Origin: Candidatus Baltobacteraceae bacterium
GTDB taxonomy: Bacteria; Vulcanimicrobiota; Vulcanimicrobiia; Vulcanimicrobiales; Vulcanimicrobiaceae
Length of the DNA: 64,000 bases
Assembly: GCA_036559195.1 (NCBI GenBank)
Contig: DATBTN010000047.1
Location: 30,880-94,879 of the forward strand
Direction of reading: 5' to 3'
Shown here: positions 33,231-42,774 of the stretch, piece by piece
How the letters are laid out: each line of letters starts with the position of its first letter
How positions within the stretch are numbered: the stretch's first letter is position 1
Notes under the pieces: model-generated
The model's database searches: none
What the model saw: only the letters and a program-made list of their open reading frames with translations
What the model was told of the DNA's origin: nothing
Program-made: the position numbers and the translations under genes

Positions 33231-34558
33231 GCTCGGCGCTCGAGCCTCGCGATGAAGAATCCGTCGCGACCGCCCAAGCCCGGCGGTACGAGCACGTCGC
33301 CGTCGACGGTTTGCAGCGGCTCGTAATTCGCGGGAATCAAACCGCGCTGCACGTTGTGGGTCTGCAGCAACCACTCGACGACCTCGGTCGTCTCCTTCGG
33401 GTCGGTCGAGCAGACCGCGTAGACCAGCGAGCCGCCATCGTACAATCGAGGCGTCAGCGCGTCGAGCAAGGCCCGCTGCGTCTGCGCCAGCCGTTCGCCA
33501 TCGTCGGCGCGCTTGCGCCAGCGCGCCTCGGGATGACGGCCCATGACGCCGATGCCCGAACATGGCGCGTCGACGAGCAGGCGATCGAAGCGTCGATCGA
33601 GATCGAGCTCGGTAGCGTCGCCCGTGACGATGGTCGCGCTGAATCCGGCATCGGTCAAACGCCGCTCGAGCGTTGAGGAGCGGCGCACGTCGCGTTCGAT
33701 ACACGTCAACGATCCCTCGCCGCCGAGACGTCCCGCGCTCTGCAGCGCTTTGTTGCCGCGTCCGCTGCACACGTCCAGGATCGCCTCACCCGGCTGAGGA
33801 TTGAGAATGTCGACCGGCATGGCCGAAGATTCGCTCTGCACCCACCAAGCCCCGGCAGCATCGCGTTCGCCCGAACGCGCGAGCGAGGCGTCACCCACGA
33901 GCAGCGAGTCGCGCGCGAACTCCGAGGCCACCGCGGTCGTTCCGCGTTCGACGAACCACGCCCCAACCGCGTCGAGCGTCGTCTTGGCGGGGTTGATTGC
34001 GACGGCGCTCTGCGCCGGAGCGTTGCTCGCGTCCAGAATCGCTTCGATGCGTTCGTCTCCGAAGCAGGCGCGCCATTGCCGCACGACCCACGTTGGAAAC
34101 GAATATTTCACGCCGAGATACTCGTCCTCGTTCTCGAAATCTTCGCGCTGCGGCGGGCCCGGTTTGTCGCGCAAGAACGAACGCAAGACGGCGTTTACAA
34201 CGCCCGCCGTGCCGCGGTGGCCGTACCGTTTTGCGAGGTTCACCAATTCGTTGGTGGTCGCGTGCTCGTGCGCGCTCGTGTACGCAAACTCGTAAACGCC
34301 AAGCCGCAAAATCTCCGCAATGGTCGGCGGCAGCGGTTTATCGCGCGCCCCCGTGTACGGCCGCAAATACCAATCCAGCGCGCGTCGCATCTTGATCGAA
34401 CCGTAGGCGAGTTCGGTTGCGAATGCTCGATCCCGGTCGCTCAACGTCGACTTGCGAATCCGATAATCGAGCGATTCCTGCGCGGACCGATCGATCGCCG
34501 GCTGCTCCACCGGAAACACATCGCGCAAGACGGCCAGCGCAACTTCGCGAGCGTTAAT
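33227..34558 (-). CDS. rsmB: 16S rRNA m5C967 methyltransferase; start inferred as ATT
   Basis: 443 residues from the inferred start. NusB-like N-terminal domain (LSDRDRAFATELAYGSIKMR), then the methyltransferase: LDVCSGRGNKAL, DAPCSGIGVMGRHPEARWR with one catalytic Cys, and YAVCSTDPKE with the other. The conserved beginning NAREVALAVLRDVF lies in frame upstream of every NTG codon: the first NTG is TTG 34528, inside it. ATT 34558 has GGAGA 9 bases upstream and overlaps the TAA of a 14-codon upstream frame (ATTAA). A +1 frameshift from that frame is the alternative. Confidence 0.92.
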   Translation of the reverse strand: MNAREVALAVLRDVFPVEQPAIDRSAQESLDYRIRKSTLSDRDRAFATELAYGSIKMRRALDWYLRPYTGARDKPLPPTIAEILRLGVYEFAYTSAHEHATTNELVNLAKRYGHRGTAGVVNAVLRSFLRDKPGPPQREDFENEDEYLGVKYSFPTWVVRQWRACFGDERIEAILDASNAPAQSAVAINPAKTTLDAVGAWFVERGTTAVASEFARDSLLVGDASLARSGERDAAGAWWVQSESSAMPVDILNPQPGEAILDVCSGRGNKALQSAGRLGGEGSLTCIERDVRRSSTLERRLTDAGFSATIVTGDATELDLDRRFDRLLVDAPCSGIGVMGRHPEARWRKRADDGERLAQTQRALLDALTPRLYDGGSLVYAVCSTDPKETTEVVEWLLQTHNVQRGLIPANYEPLQTVDGDVLVPPGLGGRDGFFIARLERRA

Positions 34559-34598
34559 TGGAACGGCTCTCCGGGAACTCGGCGGGCACTCTTACCAT
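34554..34598 (-). CDS. 14-codon frame between fmt and rsmB (leader peptide or rsmB N-terminus)
   Basis: ATG 34598, five bases after the fmt stop, encodes MVRVPAEFPESRSN and ends AAT TAA; the stop overlaps the ATT where rsmB homology begins. Read straight through with a +1 slip at AAT-T-AAC it would give a natural rsmB N-terminus (…ESRSN-NAREVAL). It may therefore be a coupling leader, the true start of rsmB with a programmed shift, or a base error. Confidence 0.4.
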   Translation of the reverse strand: MVRVPAEFPESRSN

Positions 34599-34603
34599 GG
34601 GTC

Positions 34604-35512
34604 CTATCCTTTGGGGTCGTTGAGGGCGATGTGTGACGCGAAGGCGGCGCCGGTCGCGGCGGGCTTGTTGGGGGCGATGACTTCGACGAGGTTGACGGCG
34701 CCGCGGCCGCATTGGACGGTTACCGACGGGGGCGTGACGCCCACGATTTCGCCGGGTTCGCAACCCGAGGAGCCGGTGCCGATCTCGGCGCGCAGCACTT
34801 TGAGCGGCGTCCGCGCGACGGTCGCGCGGGCGGCCGGCCGGGGTGAAAAGGCGCGCACGGTATTTATGATGCGAGCCGCGTCCCACCTCCAATCGATCTC
34901 GAGATCGCCCTTGACGATCGGTCGCGTAACGCTCGGTTCGCCGCGTTGCGGCTCGCGCGGAATGAATCCGCTCTGCGCGAGGTCGATCGCGTGGCGCAGT
35001 ACCAGCGCTCCGAAATGCGCGAGCCGATCGTGCAGGTCGCCGTAGGTTTCGTCGGGGTCGATGGGCGTGCGCTCCTGGAGCACGATATCGCCCGTATCCA
35101 TCCCGGCATCCATGAGCATGATCGTGACGCCCGTTTCGTTTGCGCCGTCGCGCAGGGCCGATTGCAGCGGCGTCGCTCCGCGATAGCGCGGCAAGAGACT
35201 CGGATGGACGTTGAGTGCGCCCAAGCGCGGTAGTTCGAGCAGCGCTTGCGGCAGGATCTTGCCGTACGATGCGAGCGCGAACACGTCGTAGCCGTCGCCG
35301 ACGGTACTCGCAAACGTGGCGAGCGATGACGGTTCGTGAACCGGAATCCCAAGCTCGAGCGCGGCGAGCTTTACCGGCGTCGCGCGACGTTTGTGTCCGC
35401 GACCGGAGGGTCGATCCGGCTGCGTGACGACGCCGCGCAAATCCGTATGCTCGGCCATCATGCGAAGGCTCGGAACCGCGAACTCGCTGGTTCCAAAGAA
35501 GAGGGTTCTAAT
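34604..35512 (-). CDS. fmt: methionyl-tRNA formyltransferase; start inferred as ATT
   Basis: Formylates initiator Met-tRNA. 302 residues from ATT 35512: IRTLFFGTSEFAVPSL, then GRGHKRRATPVK, SYGKILPQALLELP, LNVHPSLLPRYRGATPLQSA with the catalytic Asn/His, and MDAGMDTGDI. The conserved FFGTSEFAVPSL lies upstream of the first ATG (35458) and no NTG codon precedes it outside the def gene. The ATT overlaps the def stop as ATTAG, which points to reinitiation from an ATT codon. Partner of the adjacent deformylase. Confidence 0.95.
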   Translation of the reverse strand: MRTLFFGTSEFAVPSLRMMAEHTDLRGVVTQPDRPSGRGHKRRATPVKLAALELGIPVHEPSSLATFASTVGDGYDVFALASYGKILPQALLELPRLGALNVHPSLLPRYRGATPLQSALRDGANETGVTIMLMDAGMDTGDIVLQERTPIDPDETYGDLHDRLAHFGALVLRHAIDLAQSGFIPREPQRGEPSVTRPIVKGDLEIDWRWDAARIINTVRAFSPRPAARATVARTPLKVLRAEIGTGSSGCEPGEIVGVTPPSVTVQCGRGAVNLVEVIAPNKPAATGAAFASHIALNDPKG

Positions 35513-36044
35513 AGGCGTCGGCCGCGGCTTGCTCGGCGATCTCCAACTCTTCTTCGGTGCGGGCCGGGCGAATGTTTTGGGCTTTGTCGATATAGAGTAC
35601 GCCGTTGAGGTGATCGATTTCATGCTGCAACGCCTGAGCGAAGAGGCCTTTCCCTTCGAGGCGGAGCTTGTTGCCGTGACGGTCCAAGCCGCTGACTGCG
35701 ACGTGATTGAAGCGTGCGATCTCGCCGACCATGCCGCGCACCGAGAGGCACCCCTCGGTCATTTCGACTTCGTCTTCGGCTAGCTCGATCTTGGGGTTGA
35801 TCACGACGAACTCGCCGCCCTCGGGATGCTCCTCGTCCTCGCCGGCGTCCATCACGAACAAACGCTTCGCGACGTTGACCTGCGGCGCCGCCAGCCCGAC
35901 GCCGGGAGCGTCGTACATCGTTTCGAACATATCGTCGATCAATTGCTGAAAGAGCGGATCGGCGATCTCCTTCGGGTCCACGCGCTTGGCGATTTTGCGC
36001 AGGGCCGGGTGGCCGTCTTGGACGATCTCGCGCAGGTAGGGCAT
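35508..36044 (-). CDS. def: peptide deformylase
   Basis: Removes the formyl group from nascent proteins. 178 residues with the three metal-site motifs: GVGLAAPQV (about 49-57), EGCLSVRG with the metal Cys, and QHEIDHLNG with the HExxH pair. Residue pattern fits type 1 iron deformylases. ATG 36044 lies 20 bases after the hslU stop; the stop codon overlaps the ATT start of fmt, so formylation and deformylation genes are coupled. Confidence 0.96.
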   Translation of the reverse strand: MPYLREIVQDGHPALRKIAKRVDPKEIADPLFQQLIDDMFETMYDAPGVGLAAPQVNVAKRLFVMDAGEDEEHPEGGEFVVINPKIELAEDEVEMTEGCLSVRGMVGEIARFNHVAVSGLDRHGNKLRLEGKGLFAQALQHEIDHLNGVLYIDKAQNIRPARTEEELEIAEQAAADAY

Positions 36045-36064
36045 GGCCGCCTTTCTTCTCCGTC

Positions 36065-37500
<1,436 letters not shown>

Positions 37501-37504
<4 letters not shown>

Positions 37505-38028
37505 AGCGTCTCCACCACGATCTTGTCGTTGGTGTAGATGCAGATCTCGCCGGCTATTTCCAGGCCCTTCTTCGCGACCTCTTGCGCGTCGAGCGACGTG
37601 TTGCGCACGAGCGCCGACGCGGCGGCTTGCGCGTACGGTCCGCCGCTTCCGATCGCCGCGATCCCCTCGTCGGGTTCGATCACGTCGCCGGTGCCGCTGA
37701 TGACGAGCAGCTGTTCGGTCGTTCCCACGATGAGCAACGCCTCGAGCCGGCGCAGCGCGCGATCTTGGCGCCAGTCTTTGGCCAGCTCCACGGCGGCTCG
37801 CTGCAGGTCTTTGTACTCGCCGTACTTCTTTTCGAATTTCTCGAGCAGCGTGATTCCGTCGGCCGCGGAGCCCGCGAAGCCGGCGAGCACTTTCCCGCCG
37901 GCAATCTTGCGAACTTTACGGGCGCCGTGTTTCATGACGGTCTTATCGAGCGTCACCTGTCCGTCGCCGGCGATCGCCAGCTTTCCGTCGCGGCGGACTG
38001 CGAGAATTGTCGTAGAGCGGATTCTCAT
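37501..38028 (-). CDS. hslV: HslV peptidase subunit
   Basis: Threonine protease of the proteasome fold. 175 residues: N-terminal nucleophile Thr in [15 protein letters not shown] (Thr 6 or 7 after propeptide removal), [21 protein letters not shown] and [13 protein letters not shown] five-residue propeptide is somewhat longer than the usual one. ATG overlaps the trmFO stop; stop overlaps hslU. Confidence 0.96.
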
Positions 38029-39386
38029 ATCAACATTTCAGTACCCGGCGCCGGCTGCGGTGGTTTCACATCCGCTTCGATCGCGAAGGTATCGATCGCG
38101 GCGAGAGCGCGCCGAGCGAGCGCGCCGCGGCGAGCCTTCTTCTCGCGAATCTCGCGGTCGAGCGGCGGAAAGGGTGCCCAGGTCACGTTGGCCGGTTGAA
38201 AATCCACGGTGGTGGTGTTCTGCAAATGCGCCACCACGGCGCCGAACGCCGTCTCGCGCGGGAACGCAATCGCCGGCAGACCGCGAATCGCTCGCGCCGC
38301 ATGAATGCCCGTCATCGCCCCGCACGCCGCGGCTTCAACGTATCCTTCGGCTCCCGTGATCTGCCCCGCGAAATAGAGCGCATCGGTTCCGCGCAGTTTT
38401 AGCGATTCATCGAGCAGTCGCGGCGAATCGATGAACGTGTTGCGATGCATGACGCCTAGGCGCAGCCATTCGGCATGTGCCAAACCCGGCAGTTTTCCAA
38501 ACGCTTCTTTTTGCGACGGCCACGTTAGGCGCGTTTGAAAGCCGACCAGATTGAACGCCGTGCCTTCCGCGTTCTCTTTGCGCAATTGCACCACGGCGTG
38601 CGGCGTAACGCCGGTTCGCGGATCGCGCAGGCCCACCGGTTTGAGCGGCCCGAATCGCAGCGTATCGTCGCCGCGGTCGGCCATCTCTTCGATCGGCAGG
38701 CAGCCCTCGAAGTATTTAACGCTCGCGTCGCTCTCGAACTCCTTGGATTGGTGGCGCGGCAACGTGCGCAGATCGTGCAGGAGCTGGGCGTACTGCTCGC
38801 GATCGAGCGGGATGTTGACGTAGTCGTCGCCATCGCCTTTCTCGTAGCGCGATTTGCGATACATCGGCGTCTCATCGATCGAATCGGCACTGACGATGGG
38901 CGACGCCGCATCGAAATAGTGCAGCCGCTGCGACCCGATAACGCGGTCGATCTCCGCCTGCAGGGCTTCGGAGGGAAGCGGCCCGCACGCGACGATCGTG
39001 GGGCGATCCAGAGAGATCTCGGCGACTTCGTCGCGATGCAGGACGATCCGAGGCTCGCCGGCGATACGCGCTTGGACGGCACGGGCGAACCGCTCGCGAT
39101 CCACCGCGAGCGCGCCGCCGGCCGGAACCGCCGCCTCGCGCGCCGAGGTGACGACGATCGAGTGCAATTGCGCGAGTTCTTCTTTTAGTAAGCCGACGGC
39201 GTTTTCGAGAGCCGCGCCGCGCAGCGAATTGCTGCAGACCAACTCGGCGAGATTGCCGGTTTTGTGAGCCGGCCCGCTCTTGTGCGGGCGCATCTCGAAA
39301 AGATCGACGTCGATGCCTTGGCGGGCGGCTTGCCACGCGGCCTCGCAGCCCGCCAGGCCGCCGCCGATGACCGTAAGCCGCGTCAT
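38025..39386 (-). CDS. trmFO: tRNA (uracil-5-)-methyltransferase, folate-dependent
   Basis: FAD- and methylenetetrahydrofolate-dependent enzyme making m5U54 in tRNA. 453 residues: dinucleotide motif [16 protein letters not shown] at the N-terminus, [16 protein letters not shown] with the catalytic Cys, [12 protein letters not shown], and [18 protein letters not shown] near the C-terminus. The presence of TrmFO instead of TrmA fits Gram-positive-related, cyanobacterial and similar lineages. ATGA overlaps at both ends. Confidence 0.95.
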   Translation of the reverse strand: MTRLTVIGGGLAGCEAAWQAARQGIDVDLFEMRPHKSGPAHKTGNLAELVCSNSLRGAALENAVGLLKEELAQLHSIVVTSAREAAVPAGGALAVDRERFARAVQARIAGEPRIVLHRDEVAEISLDRPTIVACGPLPSEALQAEIDRVIGSQRLHYFDAASPIVSADSIDETPMYRKSRYEKGDGDDYVNIPLDREQYAQLLHDLRTLPRHQSKEFESDASVKYFEGCLPIEEMADRGDDTLRFGPLKPVGLRDPRTGVTPHAVVQLRKENAEGTAFNLVGFQTRLTWPSQKEAFGKLPGLAHAEWLRLGVMHRNTFIDSPRLLDESLKLRGTDALYFAGQITGAEGYVEAAACGAMTGIHAARAIRGLPAIAFPRETAFGAVVAHLQNTTTVDFQPANVTWAPFPPLDREIREKKARRGALARRALAAIDTFAIEADVKPPQPAPGTEMLI

Positions 39387-41545
39387 ACTTCGACCGGTTC
39401 GCGCTCCTCCGGCTCGGACTGTTGCCCGAGCGAGCTGACGTCGTGTTCCTTGTCGGCCGCACATTCAAGGGTCAACTGGCCGCCGCGCCGCGACTTCGCT
39501 ACCACGTAACTGCCGCAAACGGGACACGGTTCGGGGATCACGCGATCCCACGAGACGAAATCGCAGTTGGGGTAATTCGCACAGCCGTAGAACGTGCGGC
39601 CCTTGCGCGATTTACGTTCGACGATCATGCCGCCGTCTTTGGGGCATTTCGCGCCGGTGTCTTTAAGGATCGGGCGCGTGGTCTTACATTCGGGATAGCC
39701 CGTGCACGAGATGAACCGGCCGAATCGTCCCGTCTTGATAACCATCGGTTTGCCGCAATTGGGACAGATCTCGTCGGTGGGCTCGTCGCGAATCTCGAGC
39801 TTGGGAAGCTTCTTCTCCGCCTCTTCGAGTTCGAGGGCGAACGGACCGTAAAACTTTCTCAACACCTCAACCCAATCGCCGTTGCCGATAGCGACTTGGT
39901 CGAGATCGCCCTCCATCGTCGCGGTGAAGTTGGTATCCACGATATCGGGGAAGTGCTCGGCGAGCAGGTCGTTGACCGAGATGCCGATATCCGTCGGCGC
40001 GAAGCGGCGCTCGACTTGAACCACGTAGCCGCGCGCTTGAATCGTTTCGACGATCGTGCTGTAGGTCGACGGACGGCCGATGCGGTTTTCTTCGAGCGCT
40101 TTGACCAGCGTCGCTTCGGTAAAGCGCGGCGGCGGCTCGGTAAAATGTTGTTTGGGATCGAGTTTGTGGAAGTCGAGCGTCTCTTGTTCTTCAATGACCG
40201 GCAAACGCACGCGCCCCTTTGAAGGCGCCTTGCCGTTCTTCGTTCCCGCGTCGGTCTTTAGGGCGGCTTCGTCATCCTTACCCTCCTCGTAGACCTTCGT
40301 GAAGCCGGCGAATTTAACGACCGAGCCCGTGGCGCGGAACGTGTACGCGTTGGCGGCGATATCGACCGCCGTCTGATCGAGCACCGTCGCCGACATCTGC
40401 GAGGCGACGAATCGCTCCCAAATCAGCGCATAGAGACGGAGTTCGTCGCGCTTGAGCACGTGCGCCATTTTTTCGGGCGTATGATGCACCGACGTGGGGC
40501 GGATCGCTTCGTGTGCGTCCTGGGCGCCCTCGCGCAGCTTGTGGGTGCGGCCGCCCCCGTGATAGGCCTCGCCGTAGGTCTGCGTGATGAACTCACGCGC
40601 GGCGTCGCGCGCGCTATCCGAGATGCGCGTCGAATCGGTTCGCATGTAGGTGATGAGGCCGACGGTGCCTTCGCTGCCAAGATCGACGCCTTCGTACAGA
40701 CCCTGGGCGATCTGCATCGTTCGGCGAACCCGCAAACGTAATTTGCGCGACGCTTCCTGTTGAAGCGTGGAGGTCGTAAACGGCGCGGGCGCGTTACGAC
40801 GCACTTCCCGGTGTTTGATCGAGTCGACGCGATAGCTCGCACCCTGCAAACCGGCGACGACGGCGTCGGCCTCAGCTTGCTTGGTCACTTCGATCTTCTC
40901 GCCGTTATGCCCGATCAAGTCCGCCGGAAACACGAGTTCCGCATCGGCTTGCGAACTCAAGAGTGCGGTGATCGACCAATACTCGCGCGGTACGAAGGCG
41001 CCGATTTCGCGCTCGCGATCGACGATGAGCTTCACCGCCACCGACTGGACTCGGCCGGCGGAGAGACCGCCGCGAACCTTCGCCCACAGCAGCGGGGAGA
41101 TTTTGTAGCCGACCAGGCGATCGAGGATGCGCCGCGCTTGCTGCGCGTTCACGCGGTCGATATCGATCTTGTGCGGGTTCTTGATGGCATCGAGAGCCGC
41201 GTCTTTGGTGATCTCGTGTAACTCGATACGCTTGGGATCCTCGAGTTTGAGCAACTCGGCCAGGTGCCACGCGATCGCTTCGCCTTCGCGATCGGGGTCG
41301 GTGGCGAGGTAGACGTCGCTCGCGCCCTTGACTGCGGCTTTAAGCTCCTTGATCACGTCGCCTTTGCCTTTGATCGTGAGATATTTCGGCGTAAAGGAGC
41401 CGTCGTCGACGTTGACGCCGAGCGTGCTCTTCGGCAGATCGCGGACGTGGCCGACCGAGGCCTTCACGACGTAACGCGCCGGAAGGAACTTCTTGATCGT
41501 CCTGGCTTTCGTGGGTGATTCGACGATGATCAGGGGCTTTTTCAC
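39383..41545 (-). CDS. topA: DNA topoisomerase I
   Basis: Type IA relaxation of negative supercoils. 720 residues: TOPRIM start KKPLIIVESPTKA, ATDPDREGEAIAWHL, catalytic Tyr in LITYMRTDSTR near 305, IGRPSTYSTIVETI. Three C-terminal zinc ribbons (CPNCGKP...CTGYPEC; CPKDGG...CANYPNC; CPVCGS...C). GTG 41545 starts 7 bases after a TATACT box, so the mRNA may be leaderless. First gene of the minus-strand array running to rodA/ftsW. Confidence 0.96.
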   Translation of the reverse strand: MKKPLIIVESPTKARTIKKFLPARYVVKASVGHVRDLPKSTLGVNVDDGSFTPKYLTIKGKGDVIKELKAAVKGASDVYLATDPDREGEAIAWHLAELLKLEDPKRIELHEITKDAALDAIKNPHKIDIDRVNAQQARRILDRLVGYKISPLLWAKVRGGLSAGRVQSVAVKLIVDREREIGAFVPREYWSITALLSSQADAELVFPADLIGHNGEKIEVTKQAEADAVVAGLQGASYRVDSIKHREVRRNAPAPFTTSTLQQEASRKLRLRVRRTMQIAQGLYEGVDLGSEGTVGLITYMRTDSTRISDSARDAAREFITQTYGEAYHGGGRTHKLREGAQDAHEAIRPTSVHHTPEKMAHVLKRDELRLYALIWERFVASQMSATVLDQTAVDIAANAYTFRATGSVVKFAGFTKVYEEGKDDEAALKTDAGTKNGKAPSKGRVRLPVIEEQETLDFHKLDPKQHFTEPPPRFTEATLVKALEENRIGRPSTYSTIVETIQARGYVVQVERRFAPTDIGISVNDLLAEHFPDIVDTNFTATMEGDLDQVAIGNGDWVEVLRKFYGPFALELEEAEKKLPKLEIRDEPTDEICPNCGKPMVIKTGRFGRFISCTGYPECKTTRPILKDTGAKCPKDGGMIVERKSRKGRTFYGCANYPNCDFVSWDRVIPEPCPVCGSYVVAKSRRGGQLTLECAADKEHDVSSLGQQSEPEEREPVEV

Positions 41546-41552
41546 AGGCCCA

Positions 41553-41582
41553 AGTATACCCCCGTCGTCAACCCTCGGGCAA
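41553..41582 (-). promoter_or_regulatory. topA promoter, probably leaderless transcript
   Basis: Minus-strand TTGCCC (41582-41577) and TATACT (41558-41553) with an 18-base spacer. The GTG start codon begins 7 bases past the -10, where transcription would start. No Shine-Dalgarno is present in the remaining space. Confidence 0.5.
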
Positions 41583-41743
41583 TCGCCGGAGCCCTTCCCT
41601 CTATATAATGAAGGCCGGCGCCGGCCTCCGCGACGTCGCCCGGCGTCGGAGCGAACGCATCCGAACGGCCCCGAAAATCGCTTCTCGGCGGAACGTTTCG
41701 CCGAGATTCGCGCGCGTTTTTGCATGGCGATTTGCGCCAATAT

Positions 41744-41773
41744 TTGCATTAGATGCAACAATTGTTATATGAT
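41744..41773 (+). promoter_or_regulatory. promoter of the H1-like gene with two palindromes
   Basis: TTGCAT (41744-41749) and TATGAT (41768-41773), 18-base spacer. The -35 is part of TTGCATTAGATGCAA (perfect 15-bp palindrome, 41744-41758), and AACAATTGTT (41757-41766) fills the spacer. Downstream in the leader TCGGTCCC/GGGACCGA (41818-41836) forms a hairpin touching the Shine-Dalgarno GAGGGAGG (41835-41842). Confidence 0.55.
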
Positions 41774-41847
41774 GCGCTCAAAGCGCCAAACTTATTGTGC
41801 GCTATCCAACATCATCGTCGGTCCCGCGGGGACCGAGGGAGGAATGA

Positions 41848-42333
41848 ATGGATTCCGATATGATGACCAACGGCGGAACGATGGCGGAAGAAAAACCGTC
41901 ACGCGGACGCCGTAAATCGAGCGGACGCAAAAAGGCCACCGGCCGTAAGAAGGCCGCTCGCAAGTCGACGACGGGACGCAAGACCGCGGCCCGCAAGACG
42001 ACGGGTCGCAAGAAAACTGCCGGACGCAAAAAAGCTGCCGGCGGACGTAAGAAAGCCACCGGACGTAAGAAAACGGCCGGACGTAAGAAAGCCACCGGCG
42101 GACGCAAGAAAACCGCCGGACGTAAGAAAACTGCCGGACGTAAGAAAACGGCCGGACGCAAGAAAACGGCCGGACGTAAGAAAACGGCGGGACGCAAGAA
42201 AACCGCTGGACGTAAGAAAACTGCCGGACGTAAAAAAACGACCGGCGCGCGCAAGAAAACCGCCGGCCGTAAAAAGGCCACCGGCACGCGCAAGAAAGCC
42301 ACCCGTAAGGGCGGTCGCAAAAAGAAAGCCTAG
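41848..42333 (+). CDS. histone-H1-like basic repeat protein
   Basis: 161 residues, almost entirely Lys, Arg, Ala, Gly and Thr. After a short acidic start (MDSDMMTNGGTMAEEKPS) come about twenty GRKK-x-A/T units such as GRKKTAGRKKTAGRKK; the DNA is a 15-bp tandem repeat. It resembles bacterial H1/Hc-like and the Lys-Ala tails of some HU proteins but has no globular domain, so it should be an intrinsically disordered DNA-compacting protein. ATG 41848 is placed five bases after AGGAGG. Strong promoter, leader hairpin and terminator suggest an abundant product. Confidence 0.85.
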   Translation: MDSDMMTNGGTMAEEKPSRGRRKSSGRKKATGRKKAARKSTTGRKTAARKTTGRKKTAGRKKAAGGRKKATGRKKTAGRKKATGGRKKTAGRKKTAGRKKTAGRKKTAGRKKTAGRKKTAGRKKTAGRKKTTGARKKTAGRKKATGTRKKATRKGGRKKKA

Positions 42334-42362
42334 AGGATCCGCGCTAGGCGCACTACTCTAAA

Positions 42363-42446
42363 TTAAAAGGTCGAGAGAACATCTCGGCCTTTTAGTTTGC
42401 ACGCTCGCAGCGGCAGCCCGCCGGGGAAAAGAAAGAAGCCGCGCAT
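42363..42446 (-). CDS. possible 27-residue small protein
   Basis: ATG 42446 with AAGGAGG eight bases upstream, the strongest ribosome-binding site in this gap. The product starts MRGFFLFPGGLPLRA and ends KGRDVLSTF; the stop codon overlaps the bidirectional terminator at 42365. Only the ribosome-binding site and intact frame support it. Confidence 0.3.
   Translation of the reverse strand: MRGFFLFPGGLPLRACKLKGRDVLSTF
42365..42393. terminator. terminator of the H1-like gene, bidirectional
   Basis: AAAAGGTCGAGA pairs with TCTCGGCCTTTT (one G-U) around a five-base loop, followed by AGTTT on the plus side and AATTTA on the minus side. It lies 31 bases after the H1-like stop codon. Confidence 0.85.
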
Positions 42447-42748
42447 TCGCAGCCCCTCCTTGAAGTTTGTAACGCCTTCCGTCACATGGTAGCAAGCGGG
42501 CGCGCGCCTTGCTAGTGAGTCCGCAGAAGCTTAACACAGGCCTCGCCGCACGCTTGGATAGCCGGTGGGTCGGAAGACCTACACGACCGCCCGAACCGCA
42601 TGCGGCCTACGTTACCGGTACGACGATGACGCTACTACGACGGCTCGGAACGTTCGCCCTCAGGGCGAAGAAGCGTCCGGCGGTCGGCCGGCCGCTGCAG
42701 CGGGCCGGTTCGAATTGCCAATCGTTCGATTTTCCGCGCGCGGATTGT
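42400..42748. other. gene-free stretch with several strong hairpins
   Basis: No credible protein frame apart from the start of the small minus-strand ORF (42363-42446). Stable stems: TAGCAAG/CTTGCTA (42490-42514), GTGGGTC/GACCTAC closed by a GGAA tetraloop (42565-42582), TTCGCCC/GGGCGAA (42653-42669) and GC-rich palindromes at 42680-42710. It does not match the cores of SRP RNA, tmRNA, 6S RNA or RNase P RNA that I know. Could be an unrecognised structured RNA or only GC-rich spacer. Confidence 0.35.
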
Positions 42749-42754
42749 TATAAT
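42749..42754 (+). promoter_or_regulatory. consensus -10 box before the secreted protein gene
   Basis: Perfect TATAAT 20 bases upstream of ATG 42775, with GGGGG as ribosome-binding site between. No convincing -35 hexamer; TTCGAT lies at 19 bases. Confidence 0.45.
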
Positions 42755-42774
42755 CGACTGCGGGGGTAGAAACG

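Noticed and set aside
41930..42300. Direct repeats resembling a CRISPR array or minisatellite
   Set aside because: Repeats are contiguous, multiples of three, and encode GRKK units; there are no unique spacers and no cas genes.
41802..42320. Minus-strand frame full of FLRPAV repeats
   Set aside because: Antisense shadow of the H1-like repeat gene, which has its own promoter, ribosome-binding site and terminator.
42400..42748. SRP RNA, tmRNA or RNase P RNA
   Set aside because: Diagnostic cores (GGAAGGAAGCAGCC-type loop, tRNA-Ala-like ends, GAGGAAAGTCC) are absent.
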